A stretch of DNA of 5,336 nt from Rikenellaceae bacterium (GTDB taxonomy: Bacteria > Bacteroidota > Bacteroidia > Bacteroidales > UBA932): assembly GCA_900769735.1 (NCBI GenBank), contig CAAGHY010000043.1, forward strand, positions 1-5,336, in the 5' to 3' direction. Below are positions 1 to 5,336 of the stretch, one piece after another (positions within the stretch are counted from its first letter, which is position 1; each line of letters begins with the position of its first letter). The position numbers were made by a program, and so were the translations under genes. The notes under the pieces are model-generated. The model was given only the letters and a program-made list of their open reading frames with translations, did no database searches and was not told where the DNA came from.

Positions 1-323
1 GGTGAGCAATCTATTGTCCCATATACTTTATCTCTGCTCATAGTTTCAGTACCAACAATATTCCCGTCTCCAAGTAGTGTTACATTATCTTTGTCTATAG
101 AGATTATCCTGTGAATTACAAAATGCGCCCCTGCATCTGCAAATACTACAGAATACTTCCTTAAGTCTGAATCTTTGACCGGTCTTAACTTTACTGTTGA
201 TCCGGAAGTAAAAAATGGGAGCATACTGTTGCCTTGAACTGTTACTTTTACAGTATTACCTTCCAATAACAGATCCCTTACAATGGAGAATGCAATTGTA
301 TTTTTCCGAATATTATTCTTCAT
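1..323 (-). CDS. S24/S26-family (signal-peptidase-like) serine peptidase, 3' end cut off by the window
   Basis: An open frame starts at ATG 323-321 and stays open to base 1, giving 107 complete codons of the N-terminal part. Residues 31-36 read GNSMLP, the GxSMxP motif that carries the catalytic serine (Ser33) in S24 and S26 peptidases. FVIHRI follows at 68-73 and LLGDGN at 83-88. These resemble the HR and GDN motifs of SipW/archaeal-type signal peptidases, where a histidine replaces the usual general-base lysine, so His71 is the candidate partner. No membrane segment is visible in the part seen, so a cytoplasmic role is possible. The start abuts the TAA of the kinase gene (TAAATG), implying translational coupling in the same operon. 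In a peptide-maturation cassette this could be the leader protease, which is inference. A non-proteolytic or LexA-like regulatory role is the alternative; no DNA-binding domain is seen at the N-terminus. Confidence 0.8.
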   Translation of the reverse strand, partial: MKNNIRKNTIAFSIVRDLLLEGNTVKVTVQGNSMLPFFTSGSTVKLRPVKDSDLRKYSVVFADAGAHFVIHRIISIDKDNVTLLGDGNIVGTETMSRDKVYGTIDCS

Positions 324-1175
324 TTACTCTGAAAAAATTGTGCTGTGTGACAAATGGGCTGCATCTGCATTTGGCAAGCACTCAAGCCAGTAACATTTTA
401 CCTTTTTGAGTACAGCTCCTAGAGTGGAGGAAATGTGACTGTACAATCTCTCATCATACGCAAACTCAGGCGGACAGGACGGATGCAAAGCGGCGTAACC
501 TTTTACAACGTGAAGTTTGTGTATTTTGTTGTATTGAGCCTGTGAAAGCCTTACACAAGCTTTCAATGGATGTCTCTCCTGCTTGTAGCAAGGGGTCTTG
601 CCGCTCCATGGGCTGCCGTAGACCCAAACTTCACCATCAATGACACGTACTATAGGGCTGTCATCATTCAATAATACAGCATCCCCAATATTCTCTCTCC
701 ACAATCTTGTATGGGTACTCTTGCCGGTACCGCTTTCTCCCAAAAATATTGTTGCACCACCATCAGCAACAATACAGCTGCTGTGTATTGCAATGGTTGA
801 CTTATCACAGGTCATAAGTCCATAACCAACCCAAAGGGCAAATCTGAAAAGTCTTATAGAAAGATTGCCGTATAAATAAATTTTATTTCCACCCTCTTTT
901 GTCCACATAACTGAAGATTCTTCATTCTCTGGCGTCTGTCTGAGGAAAAATCCGTTTTCGGTTGCACCAAACTCTCCCAGAATATCTTCATATTCAAATG
1001 AATATTGTACAAAAAAGCTATCGGGAAGATTATTCTCAATAATAACTTTAAAATCCTCCTGTGTGTCTTCTGTCTCAAACGGGCTGAATCCTTCAATTTT
1101 AGAGATTATCCGGCAAAGTTCCTCCCCATATACGGCAAATTTATGGTCTGCTATCCTATAATTGATTCTTCTCAT
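324..1175 (-). CDS. HPr kinase-like P-loop serine kinase (PadeK/HprK-related)
   Basis: This 283-residue protein has a variable N-terminal half (about 1-120) and a C-terminal kinase core. The core begins with AIHSSCIV (129-136) and then the P-loop GESGTGKST (146-154), with Lys152 and Ser153 binding nucleotide. It continues with LLNDDSPIV (168-176), carrying the paired aspartates 171/172, and YGSPWSGK (186-193). This order (IHS, GxSGxGKST, DD, GxPWSGK) is typical of the HprK/PEP-carboxykinase-like kinases annotated as HPr kinase or serine kinase in peptide biosynthesis loci. Bona fide HprK controls sugar use by phosphorylating HPr. The different N-terminus and the position between an ABC exporter and a peptidase point instead to a peptide or local protein substrate, as shown for PadeK in paeninodin maturation. 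The start at 1175 overlaps the exporter's last 20 bases, with GGAAAAG just upstream. The substrate cannot be read from the sequence. Confidence 0.87.
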   Translation of the reverse strand: MRRINYRIADHKFAVYGEELCRIISKIEGFSPFETEDTQEDFKVIIENNLPDSFFVQYSFEYEDILGEFGATENGFFLRQTPENEESSVMWTKEGGNKIYLYGNLSIRLFRFALWVGYGLMTCDKSTIAIHSSCIVADGGATIFLGESGTGKSTHTRLWRENIGDAVLLNDDSPIVRVIDGEVWVYGSPWSGKTPCYKQERHPLKACVRLSQAQYNKIHKLHVVKGYAALHPSCPPEFAYDERLYSHISSTLGAVLKKVKCYWLECLPNADAAHLSHSTIFSE

Positions 1176-2790
1176 TCTTTTCCAAATCTATAATTCTGTT
1201 GCAATATGCCAACGTGCTCTCCCTGTGGGCAATGCTGAGGATGGTAAGCCCAGTACTCTCTTCTTTGAGTTTGAGAAGCATATTATTTATCTCCCTTTCG
1301 GTATTGTTGTCCAATGATGAAGTTGCCTCATCCAAAAAGAGTACACTTGCCCCTTTATATAATGCCCTTGCAATGCCAATTCTCTGTTTCTGTCCTCCCG
1401 ACAATTTGCTCCCCCCCTCTCCCAACAAGGTGTCCATTCCATTTTCAAGTTCTGAGAACCACTCACCCAAAGAGACCATTTTAAGTACAAGCCCAACTTT
1501 TTCAATATCAATATCTTTATACCCTAAAGCTACATTTTGGGCCAGTGTTCCGTTGAATATGAATACCTCTTGCGGTACATATCCAATATTTTTTAGCCAT
1601 CCTTTTCTGTTTGCAGCCGTAAGTGGCTCGCCGTCAATAAGTATTTCACCCTGTTGCGGTTTAATAAAACCTAAAATAAGATTGAATAACGTGGTTTTTC
1701 CTACACCACTGTAACCGCATATACCAACATATTCCCCTTTTTTAATTGAAATATTACTGAAATGAAGAGACTTATCACCGTATGAAAAACTTACATTATT
1801 GATAGTGAGGCTATTGTACAAAAAGACAACGTGATTTTCAGACACAACCTCTTCCTGGGAAGACAGTCCTTCCTCAATTATTTCTAGAGCAGGGAGAGAG
1901 TTCTGAATCTGGTTAAATCCGGTAAGCAAACCTCTTAAAGCAGGAATGAGACGGAATGCTGATACTGCAAAGATTCCTACCAGCATCCTGGCATTTTCTC
2001 CTCCAGAAATTACCATTACAACCATACCTATTATAATGGCAAGTTCTGAAATGAATCTTGGAAACATCTGTATTGTCTCCATATTTATCCTGTTTCTGCT
2101 TACTTCATCTACACCTTTGATGAATCTCTCCTGCAAAGTGGGGAATGCATTGTTTATCTCAAGATCTGTGTATCCCCGGAATGTATCTGCAACTATTCTT
2201 GCCTGTTGCCTTTTTGCTTCATACTCCTGCTCACCATATTGTTTTACCTTTTTTCTTACAACAGTAATGTAAATGAGCATAAACGGAACAAAACATAAAT
2301 AAAGGACAATGACAGTTCTCCAGTCATAAACAAGTAGGGCTGTTGTTACCAATAATATGAGGAGTATCTCACCAGCCATTCTAAGTACTGGAGCCAGAAT
2401 CCTCTCGCTGAATGTATAGCACATAAAGTTTACTGAATGACCCAATGTGCTGTATCCCTTATCTTTAATGAATAGCAAGCCGTTGTTGTAATAATTGGAA
2501 TACAATTTAAAGCTGAGCCGTTTATATAACCTCAGCAAATATTTGCTCTGATATCTTGAGAGCAAAGCAGATAAAAGGCCCTTTGATAGGATTACTGCAA
2601 ATGCCAGCAATGAAAAATAAAGTGCAGCCGATTGGTTTTCTCTCTCTTCCAAAAGATAATACAATACCGGCAATAATGATGCAAGACCTACAAAATCCAG
2701 AAGAGCCACAATAAATATAGACCCGGTAACCTTAATGCCCTCCTTTTTCTCTGCGGGTTCAAGCAAATTCAATATCCTTTTCAACAACAT
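1156..2790 (-). CDS. ABC exporter, fused transmembrane and ATPase domains (peptide/lipid exporter type)
   Basis: This 544-residue half-transporter would work as a homodimer in the inner membrane. About six hydrophobic segments are visible, near residues 21-47, 55-76, 139-155, 159-178, 248-262 and 268-290, matching a type I exporter domain. The ATPase domain is complete: Walker A GYSGVGKT (359-366), Q-loop in YVPQEVF (Gln407), signature LSGGQ (463-467), Walker B VLFLDE (483-488), D-loop SSLD (491-494) and H-loop His522. An aromatic A-loop candidate is Tyr337. There is no N-terminal C39 peptidase domain, so it would not itself cleave a leader; the peptidase two genes downstream could. The start ATG (2790-2788) shares one base with the upstream TAA, and GAGGAG lies about 8 bases before it. 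By context it resembles PadeD-like exporters; an MsbA-like lipid flippase is the alternative. The cargo is unknown. Confidence 0.93.
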   Translation of the reverse strand: MLLKRILNLLEPAEKKEGIKVTGSIFIVALLDFVGLASLLPVLYYLLEERENQSAALYFSLLAFAVILSKGLLSALLSRYQSKYLLRLYKRLSFKLYSNYYNNGLLFIKDKGYSTLGHSVNFMCYTFSERILAPVLRMAGEILLILLVTTALLVYDWRTVIVLYLCFVPFMLIYITVVRKKVKQYGEQEYEAKRQQARIVADTFRGYTDLEINNAFPTLQERFIKGVDEVSRNRINMETIQMFPRFISELAIIIGMVVMVISGGENARMLVGIFAVSAFRLIPALRGLLTGFNQIQNSLPALEIIEEGLSSQEEVVSENHVVFLYNSLTINNVSFSYGDKSLHFSNISIKKGEYVGICGYSGVGKTTLFNLILGFIKPQQGEILIDGEPLTAANRKGWLKNIGYVPQEVFIFNGTLAQNVALGYKDIDIEKVGLVLKMVSLGEWFSELENGMDTLLGEGGSKLSGGQKQRIGIARALYKGASVLFLDEATSSLDNNTEREINNMLLKLKEESTGLTILSIAHRESTLAYCNRIIDLEKNEKNQL

Positions 2791-3908
2791 TATTTATCTC
2801 CTCTTTCAAATATTGTAGAAGGTTTCTTAATATGAAATAATAAAGACTCTCCAAGTCTCCCAAAAAATGAGACTCCAAACACATCACTGGCCAATTTTGC
2901 ACTTCTCAAAACTTTTCTGGTCTTATATGCCAATATCTGAATCTTATTGCTGTATGGTACCCTTTTGGAGTATATTGGATGAAGCATCTCTTTCAGCATT
3001 TCATCTGCCATTTCCTTGTATCCATCCGGGTAACCGGTCAAATCTATTTCTGTACCAAGATACTTGTTGCTCAAGTGGGTAAATGCGGCAATACCCCTCA
3101 GAAAATTGGTGTTTGTTATTTCATCGGGAATATGTAAACCATAATTCTTCAGAAGTGCTGCCCAGTCATACAGATGGTGTAATGCAATTCCACTTCCGTA
3201 ATGCTGGAATGCGTGGCAACTGATGAAAAGTGTGTTGAACTGCGGTGAAGGGACAAGAATTTTATACTCCCCATTATACAGTTCAGCCACAGATGGATTC
3301 AGTAACTTTTCAAGCAAAGAGTTCAAAGGAGAAAAGAATTGTGGTTTAATCTTTACATTCACAAACATCTTGTGGTTTTCAACAGGAATCCCTTTATATA
3401 CAAAATTGCTGTGTTTGTATGAATGGTTGTCAACTTCAATCCCTTGTTGCTCCATAAGTTTGTCTGCAAGAGAATTTGCTTCCCGATGACTCATCTTTGT
3501 TGTATCAGCGGAATAAGTGAAAATATCAATATCACCCCCTTCCCTATGAGCAGGCACATTATAAATTGATGAAAAACCAACACCTTTCATCTGTACTGCA
3601 ACAATACCGTGCTCTTTATAAAAATTCTGAAGGTCCTGAACAATACTGCAATACCTTTGATGTCTCTCCTTAAGACTTTCAGCAGCTACTGCCCACCTTA
3701 ATTTAAGCTGCTTAGGAGGTTGTAAATTAAGAGGAAGTTTCATTATCCCCTCCCACGCAAGAGCCAGGACACCTTGTCTGGCAGCAATATCATACAGTTC
3801 TTGCCAGTCTTTATCACTTATTCCCTGTAAAAATTCTATATCTGCAGGAATATTTTGTACGGAAGACCTCAAAAGATATAATAAAATGCCTTCTTCTTTA
3901 TTTAGCAT
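2790..3908 (-). CDS. Nucleotidyltransferase-family protein (NTP_transf_5 type, PadeN-like)
   Basis: This 372-residue protein has the signature of the uncharacterised nucleotidyltransferase family (Pfam NTP_transf_5). MKGVGFSSIY lies at 107-116, followed by Arg122 and GGDIDIF (124-130) with the metal-binding pair Asp126/Asp128. A likely further acidic position is in IPVENHK (174-180, Glu177). Helical sequence with HHLYDWAALL (244-253) is typical of the family's C-terminal part. Members are found beside HprK-like kinases and ABC exporters in lasso and other RiPP clusters, including the paeninodin cluster; their reaction is generally unproven, with nucleotidyl transfer to a peptide assumed. It is the first gene of the minus-strand unit, and its TAATG end overlaps the exporter start. 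The chosen ATG has no clear Shine-Dalgarno site, which is usual in Bacteroidota. An in-frame alternative start at Met56 would lose conserved sequence. Confidence 0.85.
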   Translation of the reverse strand: MLNKEEGILLYLLRSSVQNIPADIEFLQGISDKDWQELYDIAARQGVLALAWEGIMKLPLNLQPPKQLKLRWAVAAESLKERHQRYCSIVQDLQNFYKEHGIVAVQMKGVGFSSIYNVPAHREGGDIDIFTYSADTTKMSHREANSLADKLMEQQGIEVDNHSYKHSNFVYKGIPVENHKMFVNVKIKPQFFSPLNSLLEKLLNPSVAELYNGEYKILVPSPQFNTLFISCHAFQHYGSGIALHHLYDWAALLKNYGLHIPDEITNTNFLRGIAAFTHLSNKYLGTEIDLTGYPDGYKEMADEMLKEMLHPIYSKRVPYSNKIQILAYKTRKVLRSAKLASDVFGVSFFGRLGESLLFHIKKPSTIFERGDK

Positions 3909-3953
3909 AATCTAATGGATTTACACAAAAATAAATTTCAAAAGATATTTTGC

Positions 3954-3984
3954 CAAATTTTTATAATAATATTTAAAAAGCAAT
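3954..3984 (-). promoter_or_regulatory. Weak candidate promoter for the minus-strand operon
   Basis: Read on the minus strand, ATTG (3984-3981) is followed after 19 bases by AAAATTTG (3961-3954). The Bacteroides consensus is TTTG, 19-21 bases, TAnnTTTG, so each box has one mismatch. It would start transcription about 40-50 bases before the nucleotidyltransferase ATG. The region is very AT-rich and chance matches are likely. A second near-match, TATCTTTTG (3947-3939), lies closer to the gene but lacks a properly spaced -33 box. Confidence 0.25.
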
Positions 3985-4051
3985 ATTGATATTTAAGAAT
4001 ATTTGAGTGAAATTTGAAACTCAATACCCCATGAATGTCATAAACATTTTC

Positions 4052-4059
4052 TATCTTTG
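4052..4059 (+). promoter_or_regulatory. Bacteroides-type -7 box for the peptide/lipoprotein unit
   Basis: TATCTTTG matches the Bacteroidota -7 consensus TAnnTTTG exactly. No convincing TTTG -33 box lies 19-21 bases upstream; the nearest TTTG (4013-4016) is too far. Many functional Bacteroides promoters have a weak -33 element. Transcription would start near 4066, giving a leader of about 280 bases before the 36-residue peptide gene and about 28 bases before the possible leader ORF. Confidence 0.55.
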
Positions 4060-4093
4060 CAAGGCCTGAGCAATTGGGTGTACATATTTATAG

Positions 4094-4162
4094 ATGAAAG
4101 TGTTTTGCTTTTATCCTTTCTTGGAAATCTGGAAAATTTTTAATGGACAAGGAGAGCAATAA
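4094..4162 (+). CDS. Possible 22-residue leader ORF overlapping the left arm of the inverted repeat
   Basis: An ATG at 4094 opens a 22-codon frame ending at TAA 4160-4162. The product begins MKVFCFYPFLEIWKIF and has six aromatic residues (Phe4, Phe6, Tyr7, Phe9, Trp13, Phe16), a Cys and a Pro. It starts about 28 bases after the predicted transcription start and covers nearly all of the left repeat arm, so ribosomes translating it would hide that arm from pairing. That is the layout of an attenuator leader peptide. No Shine-Dalgarno site is seen, although this is normal in Bacteroidota. I do not recognise the peptide. The frame could be a by-product of the RNA structure; conservation of codons versus base pairs would decide. 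Confidence 0.4.
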   Translation: MKVFCFYPFLEIWKIFNGQGEQ

Positions 4163-4164
4163 AC
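4102..4164 (+). repeat. Left-arm self-hairpin of the leader
   Basis: The left arm can fold on itself. GTT (4102-4104) pairs with AAC (4162-4164), TTGCT (4105-4109) with AGCAA (4155-4159), and TCCTT (4114-4118) with AAGGA (4149-4153). A loop of about 30 bases remains, containing TTGGAAATCTGGAAAA. This fold excludes pairing of the same bases with the right arm. Confidence 0.5.
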
Positions 4165-4268
4165 ATTCATCACTTGTTGTGTCATATACTCATCTCAAGT
4201 ATATACCTGCAAGTGTGGGGTATTGTTTATTTGTCCAGCGGTTTTTCCAGAACCTCCAAGAAGATAAA
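4110..4268 (+). repeat. Long imperfect inverted repeat in the 5' leader
   Basis: The left arm (4110-4164) and right arm (4225-4268) are imperfect reverse complements. Five blocks match in order: TTTATC 4110-4115 with GATAAA 4263-4268; TTCTTGGA 4118-4125 with TCCAAGAA 4255-4262; TCTGGAAAA 4128-4136 with TTTTCCAGA 4243-4251; TGGACAA 4144-4150 with TTGTCCA 4231-4237; and ATAAAC 4159-4164 with GTTTAT 4225-4230. That is 36 paired bases separated by small internal loops, far beyond chance for this span. The 60-base loop holds its own hairpin. The promoter-like box lies outside the repeat. As RNA this would be a long stem competing with the right-arm terminator-like hairpin. I do not recognise it as a named RNA family. 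Confidence 0.8.
4171..4215 (+). repeat. Inner hairpin in the loop of the long inverted repeat
   Basis: CACTTG (4171-4176) pairs with CAAGTG (4210-4215), and inside it ATATACT (4184-4190) pairs with AGTATAT (4198-4204) around a 7-base loop CATCTCA. It brings the two large arms together. Its 3' strand shares 4211-4215 with the terminator-like stem, so the two compete at that edge. Confidence 0.6.
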
Positions 4269-4292
4269 CAATCAACTCCACACTTTCTTTTT
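4211..4292 (+). terminator. Terminator-like hairpin with T-rich tract (candidate attenuator)
   Basis: AAGTGTGG (4211-4218) pairs with CCACACTT (4278-4285). The stem continues through G4219, G4220 and T4221 with T4277, C4276 and A4275 (one G-U), skips C4273-A4274, and then runs ATTGTTTAT (4222-4230) with ATAAACAAT (4264-4272). This gives 20 base pairs with a two-base bulge, and an inner GGTT/AACC pairing (4240-4243 with 4251-4254). TTTCTTTTT (4284-4292) follows at once. The hairpin uses the whole right arm, so it cannot coexist with left-right pairing. Being upstream of both downstream genes, it fits a conditional rather than a final terminator. The stem is AT-rich in its upper half, so its strength is uncertain. 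Confidence 0.5.
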
Positions 4293-4343
4293 ATAATAAC
4301 TTTTCATCTTGGAGTTGGATGAAATATTAAATCAAACATCATT

Positions 4344-4454
4344 ATGAAAATAGAAGAAATTGTCTATCAGTCACCAGAAATTGAGGTGGTTGAAATTATT
4401 GTGGAGCAAGGGTTTGGGGCAAGCAGTTTGGATTATGATAGAGAACAATGGTAA
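4344..4454 (+). CDS. Small peptide of 36 residues, candidate modified-peptide precursor
   Basis: ATG 4344 to TAA 4454 encodes 36 residues. An acidic, amphipathic N-terminal part contains YQSPEIEVVEI (8-18), and EQGFGASSLDYDREQW (21-36) follows as a polar tail. Tyr8 and Pro11 form a YxxP motif like the one recognised by RRE/B1 proteins in lasso-type leaders. The tail is Gly/Ser/Asp-rich and ends in Trp. There is no signal peptide or membrane segment, so export would need a dedicated system such as the ABC exporter encoded divergently. It lies after the structured leader and 16 bases before the lipoprotein ATG, so it is almost surely cotranscribed with that gene. From memory, similar short (Y)xxPEIEVVEI peptides precede fimbrillin-type genes in gut Bacteroidales, which supports it being a real gene. 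Precursor status is inference. Confidence 0.65.
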   Translation: MKIEEIVYQSPEIEVVEIIVEQGFGASSLDYDREQW

Positions 4455-4470
4455 ACTTAAAATAATTGAG

Positions 4471-5336
4471 ATGAAAAAACTATTAGTCATGTTTACATTG
4501 GCATTAGTTATATGCGGATGTAACAAACAAGATGATTTTATATCATCCAATGATGCAGATATTTTAACAGCAGTTATATCTGACGAAGCTGTAACAAAGA
4601 CATCAATTAATGTAAATAGTGTTACGTGGGATGCTAATGATAAGATTAGCGTATTTGCTGTAACCGATGGTACATACTATAACAATGAGTACACCCTAGT
4701 TAATGGTGCAGGTACACAAAAAGCTGATTTTAATGGTTTATGCGAAGGTGAGACTAAAGTTGCTGCATTATATCCGTACAATAGTTCTAATGCATTTTCA
4801 ACAGATGGTATTACTTTGACATTACCTGATGAGTATAATTATGTTGAAGGAAGCAATAATATGGCTCCTATTGCAGCTCTTGTAAGTGGTGATAATATAT
4901 TATTTAAAAATGCAGGCGCATTGGTATCTCTAACTGTCAATAATATTCCATCTGGTTATAATAAGGCAATATTAAGAGGTAATGGAGTTAATGGTAGTGC
5001 TAAAATTACTTTTGATGGTGATATTCCTACATTAAAAGCTGATAATAGTATGACTGGTGAAGTTACTATTTCTTTTGATGCATCAAGTGAGCCAACAAAC
5101 AAAACATTCCATTTTCCTATTCCAACAGGAACTTATAGTAATATCAAAATTGTTATTTCTGATGGTACAAATGAAATAGTATTAAAAAATAAAGCTCTAA
5201 CAGCATCAAGAAATAAACAATACTATTCTACCATAACATTTGATTCAGTATCTGGTGAGATTCCTTCAGAAGCTACTATTGAGAATGCTTCAAATGTATT
5301 AAAAGAATCAACTAATGTCTCTATTGATGAAATTAC
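4471..5336 (+). CDS. Fimbrillin-like surface lipoprotein, C-terminal end cut off by the window
   Basis: The frame opens at ATG 4471 and stays open to the right edge, giving 288 complete codons. The N-terminus is a lipoprotein signal: MKKLL, a hydrophobic stretch, then ICGC with Cys17 as the lipidated residue, followed by NKQDDF. Residues after the signal contain VTKTSINVNSVTWDANDKIS VF-type sequence, the T-T-x-x-W-x-x-x-DKI-x-VF pattern typical of the fimbrillin / Mfa-like family at the start of its first beta domain. The rest is beta-rich, low in Cys, and rich in Asn, Thr, Ser and Gly, with ALYPYN and a later FPIPTGTYSNI also family-like. Members form fimbriae or sit on the outer membrane after lipid-dependent secretion. 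It follows the 36-residue peptide by 16 bases and shares its leader. It looks more AT-rich than the minus-strand genes. Full length and C-terminal domains are not visible. Confidence 0.85.
   Translation, partial: MKKLLVMFTLALVICGCNKQDDFISSNDADILTAVISDEAVTKTSINVNSVTWDANDKISVFAVTDGTYYNNEYTLVNGAGTQKADFNGLCEGETKVAALYPYNSSNAFSTDGITLTLPDEYNYVEGSNNMAPIAALVSGDNILFKNAGALVSLTVNNIPSGYNKAILRGNGVNGSAKITFDGDIPTLKADNSMTGEVTISFDASSEPTNKTFHFPIPTGTYSNIKIVISDGTNEIVLKNKALTASRNKQYYSTITFDSVSGEIPSEATIENASNVLKESTNVSIDEI

Noticed and set aside
324..1175. True HPr kinase/phosphorylase for carbon control
   Set aside because: The N-terminal half does not resemble HprK and the gene sits in a transport/peptidase operon; only the kinase core is shared.
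1199..1714. Plus-strand open frame of 171 codons
   Set aside because: It lies antisense within the ABC exporter ATPase domain, whose motifs are complete, and its own product has no recognisable features.
4031..4069. 12-codon ATG frame across the -7 box
   Set aside because: It begins upstream of the predicted transcription start and overlaps the promoter box, so it is unlikely to be translated.
4041..4088. 15-codon minus-strand frame upstream of the nucleotidyltransferase as a precursor peptide
   Set aside because: Too short, no leader-like motif, and it overlaps the plus-strand promoter region.
4110..4268. Invertible (phase-variable) promoter flanked by inverted repeats
   Set aside because: The promoter-like -7 box lies outside the repeat, the arms are imperfect and long, and no recombinase gene is in the window.
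4101..4285. MITE or other small mobile element formed by the inverted repeats
   Set aside because: No target-site duplication or recognisable terminal sequence is seen, and the hairpin with T tract is better explained as leader RNA.
4410..4454. Firm lasso-peptide core assignment (Gly23 to Asp30 ring)
   Set aside because: Spacing fits, but the usual Thr at the leader's -2 position is missing, no cyclase is visible, and the C-terminal residue is Trp, not the Ser phosphorylated in paeninodin. Kept only as a hypothesis.

Overview
The window looks like a piece of a Bacteroidales (Bacteroidota) genome. The evidence is an AT-rich sequence, genes without strong Shine-Dalgarno sites, a Bacteroides-type -7 box (TAnnTTTG) at 4052-4059, and a fimbrillin-type surface lipoprotein. 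The genus cannot be assigned from the sequence alone.

Minus strand, 3908 down to 1: four genes packed as one transcription unit. In transcription order they are a nucleotidyltransferase-fold protein (3908-2790), an ABC exporter with fused membrane and ATPase domains (2790-1156), an HPr-kinase-like P-loop serine kinase (1175-324), and an S24/S26-type peptidase that runs off the left edge (323-1). Junctions are a TAATG overlap, a 20-base overlap and a directly abutting TAA-ATG. The kinase, nucleotidyltransferase and ABC exporter are the same three accessory families described around the phosphorylated lasso peptide paeninodin (PadeK, PadeN, PadeD). The unit is therefore most likely a peptide-tailoring and export cassette. 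No lasso cyclase, transglutaminase-like B2 protease or RRE/PqqD protein is seen here; they may lie beyond the left edge or be absent.

Plus strand, about 4050 to the right edge: a divergent unit. A promoter-like -7 box is followed by a leader of about 280 bases. The leader holds a possible 22-codon ORF (4094-4162) and an unusually elaborate set of inverted repeats, including a 20-bp hairpin followed by a T-rich tract. The repeats permit mutually exclusive folds, as in an attenuator. Next come a 36-residue peptide gene (4344-4454) with a YxxP motif and a Gly/Ser/Asp-rich tail, then a fimbrillin-like lipoprotein (4471 to beyond the right edge).

Working model (inference): the 36-residue peptide is a candidate substrate of the divergent tailoring/export genes, and a structured leader controls its expression together with that of the lipoprotein. 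The main competing view is that the peptide belongs only to the lipoprotein unit and the proximity is coincidental.
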